NCBI GenBank assembly: GCA_964562985.1
Contig: CAZLWE010000024.1
Location: 1 to 43,101 of the forward strand
Length of the DNA: 43,101 nucleotides
Direction: 5' to 3'
From: SHLQ01 sp964562985
GTDB taxonomy: Bacteria; Actinomycetota; Acidimicrobiia; Acidimicrobiales; SHLQ01
The position numbers and the translations under genes were made by a program. Shown here one piece after another: positions 15,501 to 23,783 of the stretch (position 1 is its first letter; each line of letters begins with the position of its first letter). The notes under the pieces are model-generated. The model had not been told where the DNA came from and ran no database searches. It was given only the letters and a program-made list of their open reading frames with translations.

Positions 15501-17065
15501 ATGTCGAGACGCCTCGAAGTCGAACTAACAAGCAAACGAGATGATGGCACCTATACCTGGCGTGCCGCCGGTGCGAAGCAGCCCAAGGGTGAACTCGACG
15601 GAACGTTGCTCTACGAAGGCGCCGGGGTGGGCGACATCGTCCGCGTTGACGCTGATTTTGCGGTGGACGGGGTCTTCATCACCTCGGTACTGCCCCCGAA
15701 GACGAAGAAAGCTCGAGCGGAGACGCTCGATATGCTCGTCTCGGGTAAGGACGAAGGTGGAGTCACCACCCAACTCGTCGAAAAGCGCGGCCGGGGCGGT
15801 CGTGGTCGTGGNNNNNNNNNNNNNNNNNNNNNNNNNNNNNNNNNNNNNNNNNNNNNNNNNNNNNNNNNNNNNNNNNNNNNNNNNNNNNNNNNNNNNNNNN
15901 NNNNNNNNNNNGTGGAGTCACCACCCAACTCGTCGAAAAGCGCGGCCGGGGCGGTCGTGGTCGTGGAGACGGTGACAACCGTGGTGGTCGTGGCCGGGGT
16001 CGTGGAGACGGTGACAACCGTGGTGGTCGTGGTCGTGGAGACGGTGACAACCGTGGTGGTCGTGGTCGTGGTCGTGGAGACGGTGACAACCGTGGTGGTC
16101 GTGGCCGGGGCCGTGGAGATCGACCACGAAACGACCGTCCTCGCCGAGAGCGCTCAGGCGGTCCGGCTCGCCCGAAGCCGAAGCGATTGCGAGCACAGCG
16201 AACACACCGAGACGCGACGCTACGCGCACTACCACAGGAGCAGCAGCCGCTCGCACGGATCGTCTTACGCGATGGCATCGCTGGTCTTCGCAAGGAGATC
16301 GAAGCGCAGAACGCGGAAGCAAAGACTGCCGAGCAGCTAGAGATTCCGCCAAAGGTGCTCGAAGCGGTCGGTGAGAACCTTCTCCCCCGTCTCCGCAGCG
16401 CAGAATGGCGTGACAACGCCGAAGCAGCGGTGGCCGGCATCGATGAGGTTGATCTTCGCGATCTCCGAAAGGTCGTCGTGGCTGCCGAGAACGGAGCGAA
16501 GGATGATGAGGCTCGAGCGCTCGCAGAGGAACTCAAGACCGGTTTGCAGCAGCGAGTCGAGAAGGAACACGGAAAGTGGCTGGCCGAACTCGCTTCGTTG
16601 CTGAAGGAGGGTCGTACCGTACGCGCTCTGCGCCAATCCTCACGCCCGCCGAAGGCTGGGTCGCCAATGCCCCCAGATCTTGCATCACGACTCGCAGAGG
16701 CCGCCTCAGCGTCAATGACGCCCGATACGGCGCCGGATCGCTGGGGAACGGTCATGGACGCCGTGGCGTACTCTCCGGTCCGTCAACAGGTGAAGCCGGT
16801 TGGCATCCCGAACAACGTCAACGATGAGCTTCGCTCTACGGCCAAGAAACTATCCAAGCGAGTGCCCCACATCGCCAACCTGCTCATTGTGCCAGCACCG
16901 GCAAAGGCACCCAGCACTCCTCCGATCCCTCCGGCTCCCCCAAGTGCGCCTCCTATACCACCCGCTGAGCCGCTAACTCCAGCCGCCGCTGCGCAAGCCC
17001 CAAGCGAGCCACCAGCGGCAACTGAGGAAGCCCCAAGCGAGCCACCAGCGGCAACCGACGCCTAA
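15501..17065 (+). CDS. RGG-repeat protein with N-terminal beta domain (spans an assembly gap)
   Basis: Removing the 100-N gap and one of the two identical 55-nt flanks gives one continuous frame of 469 residues. Residues 1 to about 75 form a small beta-rich domain (RRLEVELTSKRDDGTYTWRA, GVGDIVRVDADFAVDGVFIT), reminiscent of OB/cold-shock-like folds but not assignable. Then comes a tract of RGRGGRGR and at least four GDGDNRGGRGR-type units ending in a basic RPRNDRPRRERSGG stretch. A long helical region follows (about 190-400 after joining), then a Pro/Ala tail with APSEPPAAT twice. RGG boxes bind RNA and can drive condensates in eukaryotes, so an RNA-associated role is inferred. The true repeat number is uncertain because of the gap. 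Confidence 0.75.
15757..15966. repeat. Assembly gap with duplicated 55-nt flanks
   Basis: 100 N at 15812-15911 are bordered by identical 55-nt sequences (15757-15811 and 15912-15966). The gene frame is restored when 155 bases are removed, so the flanks are most likely one sequence present at two contig ends. Confidence 0.85.
15950..16125 (+). repeat. In-frame tandem repeat coding RGG units
   Basis: Repeats of GGAGACGGTGACAACCGTGG with variable GGTCGT/GGCCGG spacers encode GDGDNRGG plus RGR runs. Four GDGDN units are present; the unit spacing varies (33-45 bases). Confidence 0.85.
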
Positions 17066-17078
17066 GGGGGAGAACCCC

Positions 17079-17397
17079 GCAGCGAGCGAGGATGCTGCGT
17101 GCAACGCCCGCCGGAGGCGAGTTATNNNNNNNNNNNNNNNNNNNNNNNNNNNNNNNNNNNNNNNNNNNNNNNNNNNNNNNNNNNNNNNNNNNNNNNNNNN
17201 NNNNNNNNNNNNNNNNNNNNNNNNNGCCCTGCAGCCTGTGGCGCCAAAATCGCGACGCAGTCGCTGGCGCCTAAGGGATCTGGGCCGCAGTGAGCGCAGC
17301 GAGCGAGGATGCTGCGTGCAACGCCCGCCGGAGGCGAGTTATGCCCTGCAGCCTGTGGCGCCAAAATCGCGACGCAGTCGCTGGCGCCTAAGGGATC
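17079..17397. repeat. 117-nt tandem repeat with assembly gap
   Basis: A 47-nt block (17079-17125) recurs at 17296-17342, and a 55-nt block (17226-17280) recurs at 17343-17397, giving a period of 117 bases; 100 N at 17126-17225 interrupt the array. Each unit holds small inverted elements (CGCCGGAGGCG; GGCGCC twice) and a CGCCTAAGGG segment resembling the end of the RGG-protein gene. The last copy overlaps the GNAT stop codon. The number of copies is unknown. Frames through it read RSERSERG-like text and are not considered genes. Confidence 0.8.
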
Positions 17398-17881
17398 AGG
17401 AGATCAGGGCTCTATGGACGTGGATGGCGCGGGCTACCAATCCGAAGCTCTCGAAGAAGTTCTTTGAGACTCGGTCACCCGGTAGTGCTCGGGAATCCAG
17501 TCCGCTGGCGCCCCAGTTGCGAGCCTGTGTCTCGATCACGCCCATGAGCGCGGCACCAACTCCTACGCCACGAGCGTCCTCATGGACCCACAAGCTCGTG
17601 ATCGAAGCAATGACGGTTCCGTCATCGAGCGGCGTACGTTCAACCGCGGCATAGCCCACGGGAGTTTCGTCTGCCTGGCCGATCAGCAGCAGGCGCTCGT
17701 CAGCAGCGATATAGGACGCCCAGTGCGACTCGTCTCGCGACACACTGCCGTGCAGCAGCGTGTCTAGCCTGCCACCCCGCGCGTCTTGTTGAGCCTGGTG
17801 TGCGCGTTGATGCGCGGCGACGACGAAGGACAGGTCCTGAGAGTCGGCTTGTCGAATCGCGATGGCGAGGCTGCTCGTCAC
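17396..17881 (-). CDS. GNAT-family N-acetyltransferase
   Basis: A 161-residue GNAT. IASITSLWVHEDARGVGVGAALM is motif A (split here as beta4 ITSLWV and the acetyl-CoA pyrophosphate loop ARGVGVGAAL), with SKNFFESFGL as motif B near the end. The N-terminal part ADSQDLSFVVAAHQRAH fits beta1-alpha1. It transfers an acetyl group from acetyl-CoA to an unknown amine. The ATG overlaps the stop of the upstream minus-strand gene by four bases (ATGA), so the two are translationally coupled. Its stop codon lies at the edge of the 117-nt repeat. Confidence 0.85.
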   Translation of the reverse strand: MTSSLAIAIRQADSQDLSFVVAAHQRAHQAQQDARGGRLDTLLHGSVSRDESHWASYIAADERLLLIGQADETPVGYAAVERTPLDDGTVIASITSLWVHEDARGVGVGAALMGVIETQARNWGASGLDSRALPGDRVSKNFFESFGLVARAIHVHRALIS

Positions 17882-18357
17882 GAAGCTTTGCGCAGCTGCT
17901 CGATCTTGCGAAGGATCGTCACCCGTCCCCGTCCGGCGGCTTCATAGCTGGCGATCTCTTCGCGCTCTTCGGCGCTTAGTTGGGCCAACATCTTGACGAC
18001 CTGTGCTGCTGCCTGGCTGTCGTACTCTGCAATCGGCAAGTCGTCAGCCAACGCCTCGACCGTGGCCTTGGCCACTGGCTTGGAGGGCGGCGGCTGTTCG
18101 TCGGGAGACAGGTCGATGCCGAAGATATCGACGATCACTTGCCCTACTTCGTTGAGCACTCGCTCGCCTACGCCTTCGGCCATGGTCGAACCACGTTTCG
18201 CGACCGTCTTCGCGACGAACCGTCCGAGGGTCACCTGGGACTTGCCACGTTCGACGTATTTCGGCAGATTGTCGAGCGCTTCGAGCGCGATTCCTACCGG
18301 TGCGTATACCAACAGGTCGACGAGGGCCTCGTTCGACGTGGAGTCTTTGTCTGCCAT
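17878..18357 (-). CDS. Conserved actinobacterial protein, lipid-droplet-protein-like
   Basis: A 159-residue helical protein. The N-terminal third (LLVYAPVGIALEALDNLPKY) is hydrophobic and amphipathic, and the C-terminal third (DYDS-like AEYDSQAAAQVVKMLAQLS, EREEIASYEAAGRGRVTILR) matches a helical hairpin seen in actinobacterial proteins sometimes called lipid-droplet-associated. The mid-section is Pro-rich (DEQPPPSKPVAK). No enzymatic motif. A TACTAT box six bases upstream suggests a leaderless start at 18357. Coupled to the downstream GNAT by an ATGA overlap. Function unknown; the name rests on resemblance only. Confidence 0.65.
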   Translation of the reverse strand: MADKDSTSNEALVDLLVYAPVGIALEALDNLPKYVERGKSQVTLGRFVAKTVAKRGSTMAEGVGERVLNEVGQVIVDIFGIDLSPDEQPPPSKPVAKATVEALADDLPIAEYDSQAAAQVVKMLAQLSAEEREEIASYEAAGRGRVTILRKIEQLRKAS

Positions 18358-18363
18358 AGCTCG

Positions 18364-18369
18364 ATAGTA
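18364..18369 (-). promoter_or_regulatory. -10 element TACTAT, leaderless start at 18357
   Basis: TACTAT on the minus strand is six bases from the ATG. Confidence 0.5.
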
Positions 18370-18389
18370 CCGAGTCTCGATCGACTAGG

Positions 18390-18860
18390 TCAGGCGCAAT
18401 CGATACAAATCGTTGGATCGCTCGAATCCGGAAACTGCATGAGTGGCTTGATCAGCCAGCAGCTTTCGCAGGTCCGCTCATCTTCGGTCTTTGCCGGTAC
18501 GTCGGTACCGGTGGGGGAAGGCGCCTTTTTCTTCTTCTTAGCGGGAGCGCCGTCGTCGTCCTCGTCCTCGTCTTCGTCCTCATCGTCGCCAGAATCGAGC
18601 CGATCCTTCAGGATCGCGTCGAGGTCAGCTTCGATCTCGTCGTCGTCCTCTTCATCGTCGTCGCCAGCTTTCGGCGCGGGAGCAGGCCCGTCCTCATCCT
18701 CGTCTTCATCGTCATCATCGAGCAGGTCGTCGTCGCCATCGGGCAGGTCGAGGTCGTCGTCATCAAGTTCGTCTTCATCGAGCAGGTCGTCGTCTTCGAG
18801 GTCTTCTTCACCCTCGTCATCCACCATCTCTTCTTCTGGCTCTTCGCTAGGCATTGTCAT
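18390..18860 (-). CDS. Highly acidic protein with C-terminal zinc ribbon (DUF4193-like)
   Basis: A 156-residue protein made mostly of Asp and Glu runs (residues 5-110), a short lysine patch (AKKKKKAPSP), and a C-terminal treble of RTCESCWLIKPLMQF and ICIDC, giving CxxC...CxxC for one zinc. Layout and ending resemble the actinobacterial DUF4193 family (acidic N-terminus, TC..C.L....Q....CRDC end). Role unknown; acidic-tail zinc-ribbon proteins often contact the transcription or translation machinery, which is only a guess here. The codon repeats GAC/GAG make the region low-complexity, but the zinc ribbon supports a real gene. An AAGGTGA site precedes the ATG. Confidence 0.72.
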   Translation of the reverse strand: MTMPSEEPEEEMVDDEGEEDLEDDDLLDEDELDDDDLDLPDGDDDLLDDDDEDEDEDGPAPAPKAGDDDEEDDDEIEADLDAILKDRLDSGDDEDEDEDEDDDGAPAKKKKKAPSPTGTDVPAKTEDERTCESCWLIKPLMQFPDSSDPTICIDCA

Positions 18861-18934
18861 CTCATATCACCTTCGGACAGAGGGGAATATAGGCATCGAA
18901 GAAGCGAACGTCGACCATTATGTGAAATTTTTTC

Positions 18935-20575
18935 TTAAGCCCCGCCCGGGCGTACCCGTGCGGCCGACTTGTTTTCTGCTTGCAATCGCTCCAGGTTTTC
19001 TTCCGGAGCGTGGTCGACGAAACGCATCATCTCGGCAACTGCGTGATGACCCGCGCGGTCCGCGATCAAGGTATGCATCTGTTGGGCGACCGAACGATAC
19101 GTCGGGTGGCCTTGTGGAGCGGATCGCAACTCGAGGACATGCATGGCCGATCGAGCGTTCATTTGCATGGAGTAGCGCATCCGGTAACCCAAGGTGACCG
19201 CGTAGGCGGCTTGGGCTGGGAATTCTTCGATCATGGCGTCGTAGAGCGCTGCAGAACGTTCCATGACGTCCTCGAAGGGCTTCTGCTTTCGCACGAGTTC
19301 GATGGCCTCGGGCATCACATAGCCGTGTCGTGGTGAGAGCGGTTGCCATTCGATGGTGAGCATGCGGTGCCGCTGCATGTCGCGGAACGCCCCATAGTCA
19401 CCAAGGATGTCGAAGCGGTAGTCGACCCGCTCCAGGGCTCGACCAGGGCGATGTCGGCGGTTGGTTCGGTCTCCGACGTATGCCTTCATTACCGCGAGTC
19501 GTTCCTCGACGGTCATGTCGCGTACCTGCTCTACGATCTTTCGTTCGCTGAGCGCAGTTGTCGGGTACAGCATGGCGGTGACCAACTTGACCTCTGCGTC
19601 CGGATCGAAATCGACCAGGTCGACCTCGGAGTCCTGCGCCGGAGGCTGTGGAGTCAACAACTTGTCGCTGAGTTGCTGAATCGCATCGCGATTGTCGGCC
19701 ATGTAGGTCGAGGTGACCTCGCCGCGGTCTGGGAGGTCGACACGCTTGAGGAAGCTCGGAATGACCTTTCGGAGCTCTCGCAACATCAGGTCTGAGTAGG
19801 CACGAGCTTCGGGAAGTTGGCTCGCCCGCATGCGGAGCAGCAGTGCTTCGTAGGCCTGGCCCGTTCCGTAAATTCCGACGTTCGACAGCGATGCTGCTGG
19901 GAGAAGACCGCGGATTGAATCCAAGGCCTTCGCTCGAATCGCCATCTTGTAGGCGATGTCGGCATCGGTGGTCTTCTTTGGAACGGCGTTCTTGTAGAAC
20001 TGTTCCATCACGGGAATGAGTGAACTGTAGATGTCGAACATCCGGTCGATCTCGCCGACGTAGCGGGTGCCGTGTACCGAGTTCAACACATCGGGATCGC
20101 GGAAGAAGCGGTATCGACCGCCCAAGCGCTCGTCGTAGCGGATGTAGCGCGTCGATTGCTCGAGGTAGGACATCAGACGTCCCCACTCGAGAATCTTGGT
20201 CAAGACGTTCGATGCCTGTTCACAGGCGAGGTGTACGCCACCGAGTTGGGCCACGCTGTCGTCGCCGTACTGGAAGAAGACTCGGTCGTAGAGCTCTTCG
20301 GCTCGGCGCATTCCAACCGTGGCGTCGACCGTCTCGTCGCCGCTGATGTCGAGGTCGCCGACGAATTCGTCGAGAAAGAGTCGACGCAAACTCTTTGGTG
20401 ACCGTGAGTACCGGGCGAAGAGCGCACCCTTCACTACCTCGGGCAGGTTTACGAGGGCGAAGACGGGTGAATCAAGGTTGGTGAAGTACCGACGAAGAAC
20501 GTCGGCTTCTTGCGACGTGAATTCTTCGGCGTCATAGGGCGTCACGAAGCCTGATGTTATGGTCCAAATCGCCAT
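18935..20575 (-). CDS. Double-domain ThyX-like protein (FAD-dependent thymidylate synthase family)
   Basis: A 546-residue protein made of two ThyX-like halves; ordinary ThyX has about 220-250 residues. The first half shows ARYSRSPKSLRRLFLDEF, YGDDSVAQLGGVHLACE and WGRLMSYLEQSTRYIRYD (131-148), which aligns to the S..E.S.RY part of the ThyX motif. The second half shows MQRHRMLTIEWQPLSPRHGY (400-419), an RHR motif with nine rather than the usual seven residues before the serine, then a helical end with RSAPQGHPTYR. ThyX makes dTMP with FADH2 and methylenetetrahydrofolate. Whether this long form does so is open. Start at 20575, where the conserved N-terminus begins; the in-frame extension to 20707 has none. 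Confidence 0.8.
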   Translation of the reverse strand: MAIWTITSGFVTPYDAEEFTSQEADVLRRYFTNLDSPVFALVNLPEVVKGALFARYSRSPKSLRRLFLDEFVGDLDISGDETVDATVGMRRAEELYDRVFFQYGDDSVAQLGGVHLACEQASNVLTKILEWGRLMSYLEQSTRYIRYDERLGGRYRFFRDPDVLNSVHGTRYVGEIDRMFDIYSSLIPVMEQFYKNAVPKKTTDADIAYKMAIRAKALDSIRGLLPAASLSNVGIYGTGQAYEALLLRMRASQLPEARAYSDLMLRELRKVIPSFLKRVDLPDRGEVTSTYMADNRDAIQQLSDKLLTPQPPAQDSEVDLVDFDPDAEVKLVTAMLYPTTALSERKIVEQVRDMTVEERLAVMKAYVGDRTNRRHRPGRALERVDYRFDILGDYGAFRDMQRHRMLTIEWQPLSPRHGYVMPEAIELVRKQKPFEDVMERSAALYDAMIEEFPAQAAYAVTLGYRMRYSMQMNARSAMHVLELRSAPQGHPTYRSVAQQMHTLIADRAGHHAVAEMMRFVDHAPEENLERLQAENKSAARVRPGGA

Positions 20576-20598
20576 CCCGGACGGATCTGGCCCAGATT

Positions 20599-21210
20599 TC
20601 AGATAGCTACCACAGTGGCGTCTGGGTAGACCACGACTTCGACGGTGCGTACGCCGGTGCACAGGACTCGGTCGATCCAGACTTTCTCCTGACCCGAGAC
20701 CTCCCAACGGACCGTCTTAAGACGCCGAATCGAGATATCGGGGTGTGGGACGTGGAGACCTGCGGGGAGGCGCTTTCGTGCCTTTAGACGATCTCCCATC
20801 CCGAGGCTGGCTTCGATGACATCCACTCGTCCGTCGTTGGGATGGCCAGCTGGTGAAACATTCCATTCGCCGTAATGCGATGCGTTCATGGCAGCCCGGG
20901 TAGCTCCAATCCAAAAGGGCGACCGGATCACGAGGCTGGCCGCCATCACGTGTTCTCCGTGATCGGTCCGCGCGATTGCCAGATCGAGCGGAAGCAGCGT
21001 ACGCGGCGACCCGCGAAGCTCGTCCTCGTTCGAACGCGCCCCCAAGGTGGTTGCGAGGTCGCCCCCCGTGAGTCCCACTTGCGCTGGCCCGGTGAGCGTG
21101 TCTCCCGAAACCGTGAAGAGCGAGGCCAATGCGGCGTCGGAGTCGACTACGGGAGCGTCGTCGATGAGTTGGCCGGTCGTCCCCCAGTCCTTTCCTTTCT
21201 CGATTGTCAT
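20599..21210 (-). CDS. DAGK/YegS C-terminal-like protein without catalytic domain
   Basis: A 203-residue protein. The C-terminal half, NASHYGEWNVSPAGHPNDGR followed by VDVIEASLGMGDRLKARKRL, GLHVPHPDISIRRLKT and KVWIDR, resembles the beta-sandwich of YegS-like lipid and NAD kinases (P.A.PDDG.LDV..., G.H...P.I). The N-terminal GGDGT catalytic domain of those kinases is absent. The ATG overlaps the helicase stop by four bases (ATGA), so it is the next gene of the tatB-tatC-helicase operon. Function unknown; it may bind a nucleotide or lipid phosphate. Confidence 0.6.
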   Translation of the reverse strand: MTIEKGKDWGTTGQLIDDAPVVDSDAALASLFTVSGDTLTGPAQVGLTGGDLATTLGARSNEDELRGSPRTLLPLDLAIARTDHGEHVMAASLVIRSPFWIGATRAAMNASHYGEWNVSPAGHPNDGRVDVIEASLGMGDRLKARKRLPAGLHVPHPDISIRRLKTVRWEVSGQEKVWIDRVLCTGVRTVEVVVYPDATVVAI

Positions 21211-23783
21211 GATGAGTCCGGAATGGCATCTGCCGACTCGCCTGCAAGGTCGTCGACCGTCGCGTCGACGATCCCGCGTTGGAGCAAATCCTTGGCTTGG
21301 CGCGCGGTTCGACGGGTATCGCTGTTTGGGGCGACATGTGCCAGCTGCGACAAGATGTCGATCACCTGACGCATCGAGCGCACGAAATCGCCCGGCGTCA
21401 GGATCTCGGTGGAAAGGACGTCGACCAGGCCGCCACCTGACGCCCAGCCGTATGTAGCGGCTACGAGGCCAGGGTCGATCGAGCGTGACTCCGGCAGGCC
21501 ATAGGCCGATTCCCGACGTTGGACATCGGTGATCACGTCCGCGATCTGGCCCGCCGCGAGTTCGATCGATTCGTTTGGGTACCACGGTGGCGCATCTTCG
21601 GAATTGCGCGCTTCGTAGACAAACACCGACAACAGCGCCGCAAGCTCCGGGGCGCTGTGACCGTCCATGTGGCCGGCTCGGATCGATTCGCAAAGCGCGA
21701 GGTCGAGCTCATGGAAGGTACCAAGTAGCAGCGACCCATGTTCGGTCAGCTCCCAGTTCTCGACATATCCCAGCTCACTCAAGAGCCCCACGACCGATCG
21801 GAAGCGTTCGGTCAGCCGTCCTCGTCTTTCGGCGATTCTCGCGTCGAGTCGCCGTAGATCGCGAGCCAAATCGTTAGACGCTGTGCCCTTCCACACGGAG
21901 TGTGCAGCGCCTTCCTGTGTAGAGGACGCGTTCTTCGCGTTCTTGGCCCGAGCCTTCGCTCGCTTGGACTTACCGCTTCTGCGAACGCCGCGGAGCTGTC
22001 CGGAGATCTCGTGGTGGTGCGAACGAGAGTTTGGATTGAACGGTTCGGGGAGTCGAACCTGTCCGACGGTGACGGGCACGGTGGTCAGTGCTTCGGGGTC
22101 GAGAATGTGGCTCTCACCGTTCGCTTCGATCACGCGAACCCGGACTTCCTTACGTCGCCAGGTGTTCGAAAGCACGGCGACGATTTCGGGACCGAGGTCT
22201 ACAACGTCCCCCGGTTTGAGCCTGTTGATCTCGGCAATGATGGCGTCGTGGTCGATATCTGAGTTGTACGGAGAGTCTGGCGTCGGGTCCGCCACTGCCC
22301 CGCTCGCACGTTGGAGGTCACGGGCAACACGCTCACGTCGCTCCTCAAGCTTGAGGATCTCCGCGTTGGTTTGGAACTGCCCGAAGGACTTCTCGACGAG
22401 CTCCTCGGCTTGTGCACGTGTGTAACGGCCGACGAGGTGGCAAGCCATGTTGTAGGTGGGACGAAACGCTGAGCGCAGCTCGAAGGACTTGGACCGCGCC
22501 AGCGACACGACCTCGCCGAACTCCGTGAAGGGCGTCCAGAGAACGAACGCGTGGCCTTCATCGTCGATTCCGCGTCGGCCAGCCCGGCCGGTGAGCTGGG
22601 TGTAGTCGGCGGGAGTGAGCAGCTCGTGGCGCTCCCCGGTGAACTTGGTCAACCGTTCGATGACAACCGTACGTGCGGGCATGTTGATGCCGAGCGCAAG
22701 CGTTTCTGTGGCAAAGATCGCCCGCAGGTACCCCTTCGCGAACAGCTCCTCCACCGTCTCTTTGAACAGCGGGACGATACCAGCATGGTGTGCTGCGAGA
22801 CCGCTTCGGAGCCCGCGAAGCCAGGTCGAATAGCCGAGTGCGGTCTTGTCGTCCTCGGAGAGGTCGGCCGTCCGTCGTTCGACGTAGTCAACGATCAGTT
22901 CTTCGGTCTCTGCGTCGGTGAGATGCACTCCGCTCTGGCGGAGCTGGCTGACCGCATCTTCGCATCCGGCTCGACTGAAGATGAAGGTAATGACCGGAAG
23001 TAGACCGCGCCGTTCGAGCTCCTCAACAACCTCAGAGCGTCGTGGCGTTCGGTAGGGCTGACGACGCTGGCGATCGCCGTGCCTTTGGCGACGACCACCG
23101 TTGTTTTGTCCGTCGAAGCGTCGACCCTCGGGGTTGGGTCGCCCCTTCTTGAGGGTCGGAACGACATGACGTCGACCATTGCCCTTCTCCCCCACCATGA
23201 ACGAACTCGACAAACGCACCGGTCTTGTGGTCTCGGTGACGGCGCTACATGGGCCGTGCACCGAGCCGATCCAATCGGCGAGATCGTCAGCATTCGACAC
23301 CGTCGCCGATAGCGCCACGATCTGGATGTGTTCGGGGAGATGGATGATCACCTCTTCCCACACGGGCCCGCGGAAGGTGTTCTGCAGGTAATGCACCTCG
23401 TCCATTACCACCACGTCGATGTCACGCAGACGCTCGGGCTCCGCGTAGAGCATGTTGCGCAGGACCTCGGTGGTCATGACCACGGCCTGCCCGTCACCGT
23501 TGATCGAATTGTCACCGGTGAGAAGCCCGGCGGAGTCGTGACCGAGCCACGCCCGAAGGTCCCGGTACTTCTGATTCGACAGGGCCTTGATCGGCGTGGT
23601 GTACACGCTGCGCTTGCCCCGTAGACGTGCCGCATCGATGGCGTATTCAGCGACGTAGGTCTTTCCGCTGCCCGTCGGAGCCGACACGACAACCGAGCGA
23701 CCGGCGTCGAGGTGCCCTAACGCGGCTACCTGAAAGTCATCGAGGTCGAACGAGCGAGGCGGGCCAACGTGGAGTTGGCTCAT
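21207..23783 (-). CDS. helY: Ski2/Mtr4-like DEAD/DEAH RNA helicase (HelY type)
   Basis: An 858-residue superfamily 2 helicase. Motif I is SAPTGSGKT (34-42), Ia TTPIKALSNQKYRDL, II VVVMDEVHYL, III ALSATVSNADDL; the second RecA domain has GIVPLFKETVEELFAKG, ATETLALGINMPARTVV and TQLTGRAGRRGID (motif VI). A basic low-complexity insert (GRRQRHGDRQRRQPYRT) sits between the RecA domains. The C-terminal third carries the winged-helix and ratchet-like regions and a DSHCT-like end. Homologous to mycobacterial HelY, next to tatC there as here. The start at 23783 overlaps the tatC stop (ATGA). Probably acts in RNA unwinding or decay. Confidence 0.9.
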   Translation of the reverse strand: MSQLHVGPPRSFDLDDFQVAALGHLDAGRSVVVSAPTGSGKTYVAEYAIDAARLRGKRSVYTTPIKALSNQKYRDLRAWLGHDSAGLLTGDNSINGDGQAVVMTTEVLRNMLYAEPERLRDIDVVVMDEVHYLQNTFRGPVWEEVIIHLPEHIQIVALSATVSNADDLADWIGSVHGPCSAVTETTRPVRLSSSFMVGEKGNGRRHVVPTLKKGRPNPEGRRFDGQNNGGRRQRHGDRQRRQPYRTPRRSEVVEELERRGLLPVITFIFSRAGCEDAVSQLRQSGVHLTDAETEELIVDYVERRTADLSEDDKTALGYSTWLRGLRSGLAAHHAGIVPLFKETVEELFAKGYLRAIFATETLALGINMPARTVVIERLTKFTGERHELLTPADYTQLTGRAGRRGIDDEGHAFVLWTPFTEFGEVVSLARSKSFELRSAFRPTYNMACHLVGRYTRAQAEELVEKSFGQFQTNAEILKLEERRERVARDLQRASGAVADPTPDSPYNSDIDHDAIIAEINRLKPGDVVDLGPEIVAVLSNTWRRKEVRVRVIEANGESHILDPEALTTVPVTVGQVRLPEPFNPNSRSHHHEISGQLRGVRRSGKSKRAKARAKNAKNASSTQEGAAHSVWKGTASNDLARDLRRLDARIAERRGRLTERFRSVVGLLSELGYVENWELTEHGSLLLGTFHELDLALCESIRAGHMDGHSAPELAALLSVFVYEARNSEDAPPWYPNESIELAAGQIADVITDVQRRESAYGLPESRSIDPGLVAATYGWASGGGLVDVLSTEILTPGDFVRSMRQVIDILSQLAHVAPNSDTRRTARQAKDLLQRGIVDATVDDLAGESADAIPDSS

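Noticed and set aside
17238..17654. Plus-strand frame reading RSERSERG and APKSRRSRWRLRD twice
   Set aside because: Translation of the 117-nt repeat, then antisense of the GNAT gene.
17980..19197. Long plus-strand frame with Ser runs
   Set aside because: Serine runs come from the antisense of the Asp/Glu codons of the acidic protein at 18390-18860.
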